DNA of 59,130 bases from Planctomycetaceae bacterium (GTDB lineage Bacteria; Planctomycetota; Planctomycetia; Planctomycetales; Planctomycetaceae). The stretch covers positions 1 through 59,130 of the forward strand of contig JABURQ010000133.1 in NCBI GenBank assembly GCA_014762625.1, read 5' to 3'. Shown here in pieces: positions 18,995-27,326 of this stretch (positions are counted from its first letter, which is position 1; each line of letters starts with the position of its first letter). The notes under the pieces were generated by a model that worked only from the letters and a program-made list of their open reading frames with translations, was not told the origin of the DNA and ran no database searches. The position numbers and the translations under genes are program-made.

Positions 18995-20275
18995 ATGTCT
19001 CAAGAACTGTATCAACGCATCCTCACCGAACTCGAATCGCTCGTTCTGATCGATCCGCATACGCATATCAACCCGCATTCCGCCGCTTCGACCACGCTGG
19101 CGGACATTATGGGGTATCACTACTACACAGAGCTGGCTCATTCTACCGGCCTACCCAAAGATCAGATCGAGGAACCGGGACTCGATCCGAAGGAAAAAGT
19201 CGGGCGTCTGGTCGAGAAACTCCACACACTCGAAAACACCGCCCAGGTGAGCTGGTTGTTGGAAATCTGTCGTGAGTTTTTCGACTTCGACGGTGAGATG
19301 TTGACACCGAAGAACTGGGAACAGGTTTACGACACCGCGTCGGCTAAAATGGCGCAGCCGGACTGGGAACAACAAGTTCTCAAGCAGAGCAAACTAGAGC
19401 AGGTGTTTCTGACGAATGACTTCGACGATCCTCTCGAAGGCTTCGATACGTCGTTGTATATTCCCTGCCTGCGGACCGACGATCTTGTATTTCATCTTAC
19501 CAAACCGGAAACCCAGGAACGGTTACAGAAAGTGACCGGGGAGATTTGCGGTTCGGCGGACGAACTTCGTACGGCGATCGGGAAACTGTTCGAGCATTTC
19601 ACCGCCAATAACGTCAAAGCCTGTGCGATTTCATTGCCGCCTGATTTCGCTCCGGCTCCCGTCGATGCGGCCAGAGCCCATACGGTTGTCACGAAAGCGC
19701 ACCAGGGGAAGGAACTCTCGTGTGACGAATCTCGGGATCTCTCCTGCTTCGTCTTCTGGACATTGGCGGAATTTTGTTCGGAGTACAATCTGCCATTCGA
19801 TTTGATGATCGGCGTGAACCGTCGCGTCTACGAAGAGGGGGTGTATCAAGGGCAGGATTTGTACGATAAACGGACTTCATTGATCCAGTACTCGAAATTG
19901 TTTAATGCGTTTCCGAATGTCACATTCCCGGTTTCGGTGCTGTCCCAGACCAGTAACCAGGAACTGGTCAGTTACAGTTGGATCTTCCCGAACGTCGTGA
20001 CGAACGGTCACTGGTGGTATTCGAACATTCCCGCCTATATCGAACTCGATTGCCGCAGCCGGTTACAGGCCGTGCCGCAAACGAAGCAGATCGGATACTA
20101 CAGCGATATGTACAAGTTGGAATTCGCGTTGCCGAAATTCGCCATGTACCGTCGAATTCTCGCCAAAGTCCTCTCGGAAGACTTCGTCCAGGGGCGTGGC
20201 TGGTCGGAAGAAAAGGCGGTGTCTCTCGGCCATTTGACGCTGCGAGGCAACGTCGAGACAATCTTCCAGATGTAA
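18995..20275 (+). CDS. Glucuronate isomerase (UxaC)-like amidohydrolase-fold protein
   Basis: The 426-aa protein resembles the uronate isomerase family (TIM barrel, amidohydrolase superfamily). The first strand motif D-P-H-T-H (residues 20-24, IDPHTHINPH) supplies two metal/active-site His residues. The segment ADIMGYHYYTELAHSTGLP and the C-terminal GYYSDMYKLEFALPKFAMYRR are uronate-isomerase-like. It is shorter than classic UxaC (about 470) and no other hexuronate genes (uxaB, kdgK, uxuA) are nearby, so a true isomerase role is uncertain. It may instead be a planctomycete-specific hydrolase of unknown substrate. It lacks a signal peptide and is therefore cytoplasmic. Confidence 0.7.
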   Translation: MSQELYQRILTELESLVLIDPHTHINPHSAASTTLADIMGYHYYTELAHSTGLPKDQIEEPGLDPKEKVGRLVEKLHTLENTAQVSWLLEICREFFDFDGEMLTPKNWEQVYDTASAKMAQPDWEQQVLKQSKLEQVFLTNDFDDPLEGFDTSLYIPCLRTDDLVFHLTKPETQERLQKVTGEICGSADELRTAIGKLFEHFTANNVKACAISLPPDFAPAPVDAARAHTVVTKAHQGKELSCDESRDLSCFVFWTLAEFCSEYNLPFDLMIGVNRRVYEEGVYQGQDLYDKRTSLIQYSKLFNAFPNVTFPVSVLSQTSNQELVSYSWIFPNVVTNGHWWYSNIPAYIELDCRSRLQAVPQTKQIGYYSDMYKLEFALPKFAMYRRILAKVLSEDFVQGRGWSEEKAVSLGHLTLRGNVETIFQM

Positions 20276-20385
20276 TTGTTCGGAAATCCGCACGGTCCGC
20301 GTCGGAAAAATATTCCCGATTGCGTCACTGTAAACGGGCGTCTAGAATCGATTTCCATTTATCTTCTTGTTTGCGGAATCATTCC

Positions 20386-22038
20386 ATGTCGAAACTGGTA
20401 CTCCTCCAAGGCGGACAGGCCATCCCCTATGCACTGACGTCAGAGCAGACTGTGATCGGACGGCTGCCGGAGTGCACCATTCAATTGCAATCCAACATGG
20501 TTTCGCGCAAGCACGCAGAAGTTTTCAAAGCGGGCGATAAATTTCTGGTGAAAGATCTCGGTAGCGGCAACGGTACCTTCCTCAACGGTAAGAAAATCGA
20601 AGAACCGACCGAACTGAAGCATAACGACCGACTCAAACTCGGTCCGATGCTGTTTCGGTTTGAGCTCGACGAGGGGCCTCCTGATCCTGAGGAGATAAAC
20701 GATAACGATTTTCTGATCGACAATATCGAAGGCTCGACGATCATGGGGACCGCCTCCAACGTCGACGGCTTCGGCATGTTGGATGTCGCCCCGGAAGCCA
20801 AGCTGAAGGGCGTGCTCGAGATCAGCCGAAATCTCGCCGGCTCTGTTGAGATCGGTAACATTCTTCCTAAAATTCTGGACACTTTGTTCCGAATATTTCC
20901 GGCGTCGGATCGAGGATCGATTGTCCTGAAAGATCCCGTAACCGGTCATCTTCGTCCTGCGGCTCAGAAACATCGAAACCCCGCGGATGACGAAACCGTC
21001 AAATTAAGCCGCACGATCCTGAACAAAGTGATTCAGGAGAAAACGGGAATTCTCTCCGCCGATGCCAGTAGCGATCAGCAATTCAGTGCGGCGGAATCGA
21101 TTTCAGCATTATCGATTCGATCGATTATGTGTGTGCCGATCATCGATCTGCAGGGCGAAGCCATCGGGGCCATCAATCTCGACACTCAAAACCCGATCTC
21201 GAAATTCAAACAGCAGGATCTGGAGATCCTGCTCGCCATCGCCGGTCAGGCGGGGCTCACCATCTCCAATACGCGACTTTATGAATCCCACCTGCAGAAG
21301 CAAAAGCAGGATAACGAGATGAAGATCGCGCATAACGTGCAAATGGCGCTTCTCCCCGAGACGCTCCCGGACATCGAGGGGTATTCGTTCTTCGCGTCTT
21401 ATGAAGCGGCTCAGGCGGTCGGTGGAGATTATTACGACTGTTTTACGATCTCCGATAATCGGTTGGTCGTGTCCTTCGGTGATGTGGCGGGGAAAGGAGT
21501 ACCAGCGTCGCTGGTGATGTCCCGGATCGCGAGTGTCGTCCAGTGTACGTTGAAGCATGAAACGAACGTGGAAATCGCGATGCATACCATCAACAATCTG
21601 ATGAGTTCGAATAGCATCGACGGACGATTCGTCACCTACGTTCTGGGGGTGATCGACTTGAACACTCACGAGGTGACTTTTGCCAACGGCGGCCATATGT
21701 GCCCGCTGGTGCGGAAAGCGGACGGTTCACTTTTGGAGGTGGGGGAAGAAGAAATCGGTATCCCGGTCGGAATCATGGAAGATTATGAGTTCGGCGTCGT
21801 CTCTTACAAAATTGAGCCGGGTGAAACGATCGTCATCTATACAGACGGTGTCAGTGAGGCGATGAACGAGCAGCAAGAACTCTACAGCATTGAACGGCTC
21901 AAAGAAGTCGTCACTAAGAATAGCAGCGATCCGGAAGAACTTGGGATCGCCATAAGAGAGGATGTCCGTCAGCACGCTAACGGACATCCTCAGAATGACG
22001 ATATTACCTTAATGACTTTTGGACGCATCGGGGAGTAA
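20386..22038 (+). CDS. FHA-GAF-PP2C (SpoIIE/RsbU-type) phosphatase
   Basis: This 550-aa cytoplasmic signalling protein has three domains. The N-terminal FHA domain (about 20-90: IGRLPECTIQLQ, SRKHAEV, DLGSGNGTFLNGKKI) binds phosphothreonine. A GAF domain (about 150-305) probably senses a ligand. A PP2C-type SpoIIE/RsbU phosphatase domain (about 320-550) shows AQAVGGDYYDCF, GDVAGKGVPASLVMS, FANGGH and YTDGVSEAMNEQQ. Such proteins typically dephosphorylate anti-anti-sigma factors in partner-switching pathways; no RsbW/RsbV genes are near. The start is the ATG giving MSKLVLLQGG; longer upstream readings run into the UxaC-like gene out of frame and are rejected. The FHA domain suggests coupling to Ser/Thr kinases like the one at 44699. 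Confidence 0.92.
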   Translation: MSKLVLLQGGQAIPYALTSEQTVIGRLPECTIQLQSNMVSRKHAEVFKAGDKFLVKDLGSGNGTFLNGKKIEEPTELKHNDRLKLGPMLFRFELDEGPPDPEEINDNDFLIDNIEGSTIMGTASNVDGFGMLDVAPEAKLKGVLEISRNLAGSVEIGNILPKILDTLFRIFPASDRGSIVLKDPVTGHLRPAAQKHRNPADDETVKLSRTILNKVIQEKTGILSADASSDQQFSAAESISALSIRSIMCVPIIDLQGEAIGAINLDTQNPISKFKQQDLEILLAIAGQAGLTISNTRLYESHLQKQKQDNEMKIAHNVQMALLPETLPDIEGYSFFASYEAAQAVGGDYYDCFTISDNRLVVSFGDVAGKGVPASLVMSRIASVVQCTLKHETNVEIAMHTINNLMSSNSIDGRFVTYVLGVIDLNTHEVTFANGGHMCPLVRKADGSLLEVGEEEIGIPVGIMEDYEFGVVSYKIEPGETIVIYTDGVSEAMNEQQELYSIERLKEVVTKNSSDPEELGIAIREDVRQHANGHPQNDDITLMTFGRIGE

Positions 22039-22055
22039 CTCGCAGGCCGACGCTT

Positions 22056-22218
22056 AGAGCTTGTCTTCTAATTCGCTTTCGAGGCGAGAATGAGCAAACT
22101 GTTGCCCGATTAAGGCGGTCGAAACAGTCGAATCCTCCAGATTCGACGATGCAGACCAACGAAAAGCGGGTGACTGGCTTGCCATTCGTCGCCAAAATGG
22201 AATTTGAAGACAGGCTCT
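22056..22218. repeat. 163-bp imperfect palindrome (MITE-like or structured RNA)
   Basis: The whole interval is one long imperfect inverted repeat centred on 22137. The outer tips are AGAGCTTGTCTTCTAATTC and the complement of GAATTTGAAGACAGGCTCT (17 of 19 match). The innermost part is a perfect hairpin, GTCGAATC-CTCCA-GATTCGAC, at 22127-22147. By hand alignment of the two 79-nt arms without gaps, roughly 45 positions pair, clustered in blocks. It sits between the convergent ends of the PP2C gene and a small minus-strand gene, and its right tip touches that gene's stop codon. No transposase is encoded. Confidence 0.75.
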
Positions 22219-22529
22219 CAAAAGTCTTTTCGTTTTTCGTAATTGATTTCGCTCGGTTCGGCGACTTTGCGATAGCCCATCGCATGGATGACTTCCAGCA
22301 CTTCACTCCAGGTGGGGAATTGACGATGGCTTTGGCGTTTGTAATCGTCCATGGCCTTCATAAATTCAACTTCTGCGACATCGTAATCGCGTTCGCAAGT
22401 GGTCGGATCGATCTGCTTTCGACGTTCTTGTTTGCTATCGGACGAACGGAAGTCCGATGTTTCCCCAAGCTCTTGAGACGTTTTTTTGGGGGAAGTTTTC
22501 TTCTTCGCTGATTTCACCTGAACACTCAT
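22218..22529 (-). CDS. Small conserved hypothetical protein, basic N-terminus
   Basis: The 103-aa product is one of the small planctomycete proteins without known function. Residues about 1-45 are Lys/Ser/Thr/Gln-rich and probably disordered. The C-terminal half ([36 protein letters not shown]) looks like a compact helical domain. The start chosen ([11 protein letters not shown]) has GGAGGT 9 nt upstream; the ATG nine bases further up abuts that element and cannot use it. No signal peptide. The stop codon abuts the 163-bp palindrome. A nucleic-acid-associated role would fit the basic tail but is only a guess. Confidence 0.75.
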   Translation of the reverse strand: MSVQVKSAKKKTSPKKTSQELGETSDFRSSDSKQERRKQIDPTTCERDYDVAEVEFMKAMDDYKRQSHRQFPTWSEVLEVIHAMGYRKVAEPSEINYEKRKDF

Positions 22530-22538
22530 TAATCTCAT

Positions 22539-22544
22539 ACCTCC
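22539..22544 (-). promoter_or_regulatory. Ribosome binding site deciding the start of the small protein
   Basis: A perfect GGAGGT on the minus strand directly abuts an ATG at 22538 and lies 9 nt from the next in-frame ATG at 22529, so the latter is the functional start. Confidence 0.75.
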
Positions 22545-22782
22545 GTTGAATCTGGAATTCCATCGCTACCGGCCAGCGTCAGGCGAGTAACGATTCCGTA
22601 GAATTTGTGGTGATTAACGACGGACGTCGCACGCGGAAGTATGACACCTAAACCTGAAGGCATCAGAGTTTTTTCTGAATTAGAGGATTCTCACCCCTAA
22701 TTCCTAGGTGATCCCTCCAGTTTGTTGGCTCTTTGCAACATTTGCAATTGTTTGAATTTTCGGATAGCGTCGATCGGAGGTA

Positions 22783-24441
22783 TTATTCCGGTTGTATCAC
22801 GGCTCCCCAGAAGAGACTCCACCCTCCCTCCCGGCACAACCAGGTGCCGTAGATGCCGTCAAAAAGTTGCAGAGTATCCGCCGTCAGCAGCAACGATTCT
22901 TTTGCTGAAGGTCGTCTTTCTTCCGGAACGTGAAACATTTCCAGCAGTTCGTCCGGCTGTTCCTCGAGGACTTCACGAGTCGTATTGAAATTGATGAACA
23001 CTCCTGCCTGGGAATCGGCGAGATCGCGATCAGTAAGGTAAGTAAGAGGACCTGTTTGGGATGAGGAGTCGCTCTCTTCCAAAACCGCCCGGCGCGCCCG
23101 ATCCTGGTTCGACGCAAGGAACAAACGCTCTTTCGTCACCACGACCGACGGTTCCAGGACTCGTCGGGAGGAATAATACGAGATTTGCGTGTTCCCGGTC
23201 AGGTCTTCGGTGGTGACGTCCGTTGCCGAGTTCCCTTCGGAGATCGCCAGAAAACGGATCGCCGAACGGAGCAGATTATGAAGAGAATGTGGTAAATTCG
23301 GGCTTTCCTCCCAGTCTCGGTCCAGCGACGCACTGACCAGCAAGTTAACGGGATGCTTCGACTGGGAGTCTTCGCGCCGGATCTCGAACGACCAGTGATT
23401 TCCCATGGAGGGCAAGAGGTCCGTATAAGGATCTTTGTCAAACAGCAAACCTTTCAATATCGTCCGGAGATATTGTTGATCCTGATTCTCGGTCGACTGA
23501 CGATCGAGAATTCTGCCGACAAGATCCAGTCCTCCGCGTCCCGTCATGGCGGCCAACGTTTCATCGGAGGCCACACCGAGAATCCCAGCTTGGCCCGGGT
23601 AGGTGGCTCGGTATCGCGAAAGAAGTTTCGGTTCTTTTCCGGGTTGGTAGTTAAAATGAACGCCGGCATGGAGTCCTTTTTCGGTATCCACTTCCAGGAC
23701 CACACTCGCGGCTGACTTCAACTGCTTTAATAAGATCCCCTGAGGGCCATCGATCTCGGGGACCTCGACGACGCCTCCCCACAGCTTCGGGCGAAACCAG
23801 ACTCGAATCCAGCTCTGCTCGCGAATGCGCGACATCGATTGCTTCCACACGGGATCTTGCGCCAGTGGCTTCTCGACAGCCGCTTTTTTTCCCTCGGCAA
23901 TTTCACGGATGAGCGATTCTCGATCGCTCATCGCAAACAATCCCTCCCGGAGCAGATAATAAACGGTCGCCCGGTCCGTGACCCGTTTCCAATAACCTGC
24001 CTGCTGTTGAGTGACTGCGGCTTTTTCCAACACATTCCACAGATCGAGCAACCGCTCGGCATCTTTCAATTGTTTGGGAGTCGTCAACAGCAGGCCGGAA
24101 GGGCCACCTTCTGCCTGGGGATAGACCGCCAGCACGGCTTGTTTGCCGATCAGGTTGAGAATCGCTTTGGGAACAGGTTCGCCCAACAACCCCTCAATTT
24201 GAGAGGCTGTCTGTTTCAACTTGGAGACGTCGGAACTCGCCGACCAACTCTGATACAGAGTCAACGATTCCAATCGTTGCCGAAGAGGAGACTGTGCCAA
24301 CTCTTCAGCACGAGCGGGAAAGTCGTCCACCACAATGCACAAGCCGGCGTCATTCCGAACGCGATCTAACAGATCGCTCGCCGATACCGATGCAATCGGC
24401 GCGACGAGGATCACGAGAGAGGCCAGAGTGGCAAGATTCAT
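22783..24441 (-). CDS. Secreted protein of unknown function in an ECF sigma operon
   Basis: I do not recognise the family. The 552-aa product has a signal peptide (MNLATLASLVILVAPIASVSA) and no further obvious membrane helix. It contains alternating predicted strands and helices with repeated themes such as a GLFAMSDRESLIREI segment and LFLASNQDRARRAVL near the C-terminus. This 'value computed / entry stored' pattern is reminiscent of DUF3352-like bacterial proteins, but I cannot confirm this. It is 66 bp downstream of the anti-sigma gene and so the third gene of the sigma / anti-sigma operon, which suggests the sigma factor's output or sensing involves this envelope protein. The upstream 2 genes have the same orientation. 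Confidence 0.8.
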   Translation of the reverse strand: MNLATLASLVILVAPIASVSASDLLDRVRNDAGLCIVVDDFPARAEELAQSPLRQRLESLTLYQSWSASSDVSKLKQTASQIEGLLGEPVPKAILNLIGKQAVLAVYPQAEGGPSGLLLTTPKQLKDAERLLDLWNVLEKAAVTQQQAGYWKRVTDRATVYYLLREGLFAMSDRESLIREIAEGKKAAVEKPLAQDPVWKQSMSRIREQSWIRVWFRPKLWGGVVEVPEIDGPQGILLKQLKSAASVVLEVDTEKGLHAGVHFNYQPGKEPKLLSRYRATYPGQAGILGVASDETLAAMTGRGGLDLVGRILDRQSTENQDQQYLRTILKGLLFDKDPYTDLLPSMGNHWSFEIRREDSQSKHPVNLLVSASLDRDWEESPNLPHSLHNLLRSAIRFLAISEGNSATDVTTEDLTGNTQISYYSSRRVLEPSVVVTKERLFLASNQDRARRAVLEESDSSSQTGPLTYLTDRDLADSQAGVFINFNTTREVLEEQPDELLEMFHVPEERRPSAKESLLLTADTLQLFDGIYGTWLCREGGWSLFWGAVIQPE

Positions 24442-24507
24442 AGGTCTGTCTCCGAAGAGGCCGTTGTCTGAAAATCTAAAAGAAATGTTGTGAAAGCTGA
24501 GGTGGAA

Positions 24508-25149
24508 TTAGGTTCCCGTTTCGGGAAGCAGGGCTGTCAGAAAGCCGAACGATTGCGTCATTTCCGTTCGCAAGGGCTCCAATTCGCGAGGAATCAGTCG
24601 GCGTTCCGGTTTCTCAATGTTTTCTGGAGCGGGCGAAAGGTTGTTATCCGTGACGACCGCTTTTTTAAGAGGAGTGATGGTGGATTGTGCCTGCCCCAGC
24701 AAACTTTCGTAGGCACTTCGCGTTTCATCGAGAACCCTCTGCATGTCAACTTCGGGTACTTCTTCCGGGGGGGGAGTATGGATGTCCGTCTTCACCATGA
24801 CGTTCGGTTCGTCGGGAACGTCGCGATTTTGCATAACAATCACCACCAGAATGACGGCGGCGATGGTGGCAAAGAGAAAGAAGAGTCCCGCACGCTCAGG
24901 GGGGTGATGAGCGCCTGCCGGGGAGACGTTATCATGGTTTTCCAGGCTTGCCAGGACCCGATCGCTGAGATCCGGTGCCGTTTCGATTCCGGACCATTCT
25001 CCGACCGCTCGTTCCAGTAATTGGTGATCGGCGCACAATTTCCGGCACGATTCGCATCGATTGAGATGGTCGCGCCAATCGTCGAAGGGAGGAGACAACC
25101 TCCGTTCGACGGCCCGTTCCAGTTGTTGTTGTAGTTCACGGCAATTCAT
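24508..25149 (-). CDS. Anti-sigma factor, zinc-finger type, membrane-anchored
   Basis: The 213-aa product has an N-terminal zinc-binding anti-sigma motif H-x3-C-x2-C (DHLNRCESC, about residues 28-35). A single transmembrane helix (LFFLFATIAAVILVVIVMQ) lies at about 90-108, and the rest is periplasmic with a predicted helix (RVLDETRSAYESLLGQAQST). The layout is the ZAS family one: the cytoplasmic part sequesters the ECF sigma factor and the extracytoplasmic part senses signal. Its ATG overlaps the end of the sigma gene by 14 bp, with GGAG about 8 nt upstream, indicating translational coupling. The sensed signal is unknown. Confidence 0.9.
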   Translation of the reverse strand: MNCRELQQQLERAVERRLSPPFDDWRDHLNRCESCRKLCADHQLLERAVGEWSGIETAPDLSDRVLASLENHDNVSPAGAHHPPERAGLFFLFATIAAVILVVIVMQNRDVPDEPNVMVKTDIHTPPPEEVPEVDMQRVLDETRSAYESLLGQAQSTITPLKKAVVTDNNLSPAPENIEKPERRLIPRELEPLRTEMTQSFGFLTALLPETGT

Positions 25150-25693
25150 AACTTATCTCCGGTACAACTCCGCGTTGTCTTAAAATTTCCGCCAGCTTTT
25201 TGCGAGTGCGATGCAACCAGGTTTTGATCGTCCCTTCGGGATGACCGAGAACTTCCCCCACTTCCGCACAGTTCAAGTCGTGCTCGTGAAACAGCAGAAA
25301 ACATTCCCGGTGATCGGGTTGAAGTTCCTGCAGCGCTCGATCCAGCTCTTCCGCCAGATCGAGGCGGCCGGGATTCTGGTCGATGGCTCCCGGTTCCCGT
25401 GGATAGTGGGAGGGAGGCGGTTTTTTCGTTCGTTTCATCAAAGCGGTCCGGCAGCGGTTCGCGGTGATCGTCAACAGCCAGGGCTTCATCGGGCGGGTCG
25501 GATCCCATCGGTCGAGTGCGCGAATCGCGCGAACCAGTGACTCCTGGGCCACGTCTTCCGCATCCTCGTAATTTCCCAGCATTCGATAAGACAGAGCGAA
25601 CATCATTTGCTGGTAGCGTTGTACAAACTGACGCTGCGCATCTCGATCTCCTCTCAGGCATCGATTTACAAGTTCAGCGTCTGTCGGAGTCAC
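25136..25693 (-). CDS. ECF RNA polymerase sigma factor
   Basis: The 185-aa product has the two conserved sigma-70 regions of ECF factors. Region 2 spans about 20-95 (FVQRYQQMMFALSYRMLGNY, DAEDVAQESLVRAIRALDRW, PWLLTITANRCR). Region 4 spans about 125-180 (LQPDHRECFLLFHEHDLNCA, EVGEVLGHPEGTIKTWLHRT). No C-terminal extension is present, so control should come from the overlapping zinc-finger anti-sigma gene. The start is GTG with AGGA 8 nt upstream; an overlapping ATG is out of frame. First gene of a three-gene operon ending at 22783. Target promoters cannot be deduced. Confidence 0.95.
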   Translation of the reverse strand: MTPTDAELVNRCLRGDRDAQRQFVQRYQQMMFALSYRMLGNYEDAEDVAQESLVRAIRALDRWDPTRPMKPWLLTITANRCRTALMKRTKKPPPSHYPREPGAIDQNPGRLDLAEELDRALQELQPDHRECFLLFHEHDLNCAEVGEVLGHPEGTIKTWLHRTRKKLAEILRQRGVVPEISYELP

Positions 25694-25792
25694 GCCATGT
25701 TCCTACCGAAAACCAGATCAAGTCCGTGATGGCTGTGTCTGACTTCACTTACCCGGATGGTCGGAGAAGGGTTTCAAGAGTTCATCCAGAAA

Positions 25793-25830
25793 CAAAAAAA
25801 CGCCACTTTTCCAGAAGAAAAGAGGCGTTT
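25793..25830 (-). terminator. Rho-independent terminator on the minus strand
   Basis: An inverted repeat (AAACGCC-a-CTTTTC / GAAAAG-a-GGCGTTT) with one internal mismatch and a 5-nt loop ends, on the minus strand, in a run of T residues. It terminates the small gene at 25856-26062 and separates it from the sigma operon. Confidence 0.85.
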
Positions 25831-25855
25831 GAGAATTCGCAAGGAATCGTAGCGG

Positions 25856-26062
25856 CTATTTCTGGATACATTCCCGGGCAACCTGACGAGCCGCTTTCCA
25901 GGCATGCTTGATCGTAAACGCCCGAGCTTCGATTTGCTCTTCCGTGTAAGGGCGCGTGCCCTCACTGGTTGGTAAACCGGCCAAGCTCAATGTGAGGGGC
26001 ATTAAATCCAGAAATTCCCGGTATCGCCGCTGAGCGTCATCCGGTTTTTTTTCTTCAGCCAT
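25856..26062 (-). CDS. Small conserved hypothetical protein
   Basis: The 68-aa soluble product is probably a helical protein (RRYREFLDLMPLTLSLAGLP then EQIEARAFTIKHAWKAARQV). No signal peptide, metal motif or membrane segment is visible. The ATG giving MAEEKKPDD is supported by GGAAG about 7 nt upstream; the longer TTG reading (26074) is less likely. It is followed by a strong terminator and preceded, after 62 bp, by the FHA gene on the same strand. Its function is unknown to me. The pattern of conserved-looking hydrophobic positions and its good ribosome site argue that it is real. Confidence 0.75.
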   Translation of the reverse strand: MAEEKKPDDAQRRYREFLDLMPLTLSLAGLPTSEGTRPYTEEQIEARAFTIKHAWKAARQVARECIQK

Positions 26063-26124
26063 AGCATCTTCCAATCATCAATCTCAGGGAGAGTCTGATC
26101 GTCACGGTCATTGATTTTGGGTGA

Positions 26125-26994
26125 CTAACGACGTTGACGCATCTTATTCAGTAAGTCAGCGGCAGTATTCGAAGGATTGGCGTCGTCGGGTTCTTTGTTT
26201 TTCGAGGCACCGCCTCCCGAACCAATGACCACATCATCCTTGGCACCCGTTTCCGAGGGATCAGGCAAACTCACTTTCGGCATATTTGCAGGTGGCTCGG
26301 GAGCCTCCTCGGAAGATTGTTGGGGCTGGGGTTGTGGCTGTTGCGGCATCGGTTGCTGCGGATAATAGGGATAGCCGGGAGGAGGGTACGGCATGCCCTG
26401 CGGAGGATAATATCCCGGCGGGAATTGGGGATAGTAGCCTTGCTGCGGCATATTGGGCCACGGCTGTTGAGGCTGCTGTGGTGCCTGATTCGGATCGAAC
26501 GTCGGAATGGTTCCGGTGTCGCCGGTATTTTGTTCGCTGAACTCCTCCGTGGGAGAATCGGCCTGTGGGTCATCACCGAGAGGAAGCGAGACATCCACCA
26601 GAGTTTCCGAAGAAGATACTTTCTCGCTTTCATCCTTGAGGATTCGAGAATCATCATCGAGCTGGAATTCATCGGCAGGTTCGATCGAGGAGTCGTCAGT
26701 TTGTTTGAGGACGACCTCAAAATCCAGGTTGCCGATTCGCACGCGATCTCCGGACTCCAGCACGCGCTGTCCTTCGAGCCGCTCGTCGTTGACCAACGTG
26801 CCATTGGTGCTGCCGAGATCCCGCAGGCGGAGCGTGTAATCATCCAATGTAAAGACACAATGGTGACGACTGACCATATCGCTGTTCGGTCGCAGGTGGC
26901 AGTCGCGTTCCCGACCCACCAGAAATTTCTTGTTCAATGCAATGGACTTGCCCGCTTGCTTGCCTCCGAGCACTTTTAATTCCGCTTGTAGCAT
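26125..26994 (-). CDS. FHA-domain protein with Pro/Gln/Tyr-rich tail
   Basis: The 289-aa product has one N-terminal FHA domain (about 22-95: VGRERDCHLRPNSDMVSRHH, LRDLGSTNGTLVNDERLEGQ) that would bind phosphothreonine. A long acidic and then Pro/Gln/Tyr/Gly-rich low-complexity stretch follows (about 165-240, with repeated YYP, PQQP and PPGYP motifs), then a short basic C-terminus (ADLLNKMRQRR). No enzymatic domain is present, so it is probably an adaptor or scaffold for Ser/Thr-kinase signalling. The low-complexity tract resembles regions that bind SH3-like or WW-like partners or promote condensation, but that is inference. The ATG is clear. Confidence 0.88.
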   Translation of the reverse strand: MLQAELKVLGGKQAGKSIALNKKFLVGRERDCHLRPNSDMVSRHHCVFTLDDYTLRLRDLGSTNGTLVNDERLEGQRVLESGDRVRIGNLDFEVVLKQTDDSSIEPADEFQLDDDSRILKDESEKVSSSETLVDVSLPLGDDPQADSPTEEFSEQNTGDTGTIPTFDPNQAPQQPQQPWPNMPQQGYYPQFPPGYYPPQGMPYPPPGYPYYPQQPMPQQPQPQPQQSSEEAPEPPANMPKVSLPDPSETGAKDDVVIGSGGGASKNKEPDDANPSNTAADLLNKMRQRR

Positions 26995-27326
26995 TCTTGT
27001 GACCCCGCGTTTTCAGAATAATGGAATCGTACTCGTCGAGCACGATGCTCCCATGACTCAGGAAATCTCCCTGTCATCGGGAAATGAAGTGGTGTGCGTC
27101 CCAGTAGGTTGGAATGATCAATAACGCGAAAGGAAAATCAATGAAAAGAATGAATGAAGAGAGATCGGATTCTCTCAGATTACTCATCCCGTCAAAAAAA
27201 TGGGTAAAACCCTCACTCGTGAAGGTTCGAGGCCGTAATCAATAAATAACTAACGACTTATGTCACGTTATCACCGCTTTGGAAACTTGTCAACGAAATT
27301 TCGCAGCGGTCGGATGGGGAAAGTCC
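26995..27326. other. Intergenic region without visible gene
   Basis: These 332 bp lie between the start of the minus-strand FHA gene and the end of the lipoate-ligase-like gene. They should contain the FHA promoter and the end of the gcv-region transcript. A short hairpin (GAGAGA-TCGGAT-TCTCTC) lies near 27157-27174 but has no T-run. The region is AT-richer than its neighbours. Nothing else can be supported. Confidence 0.4.
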
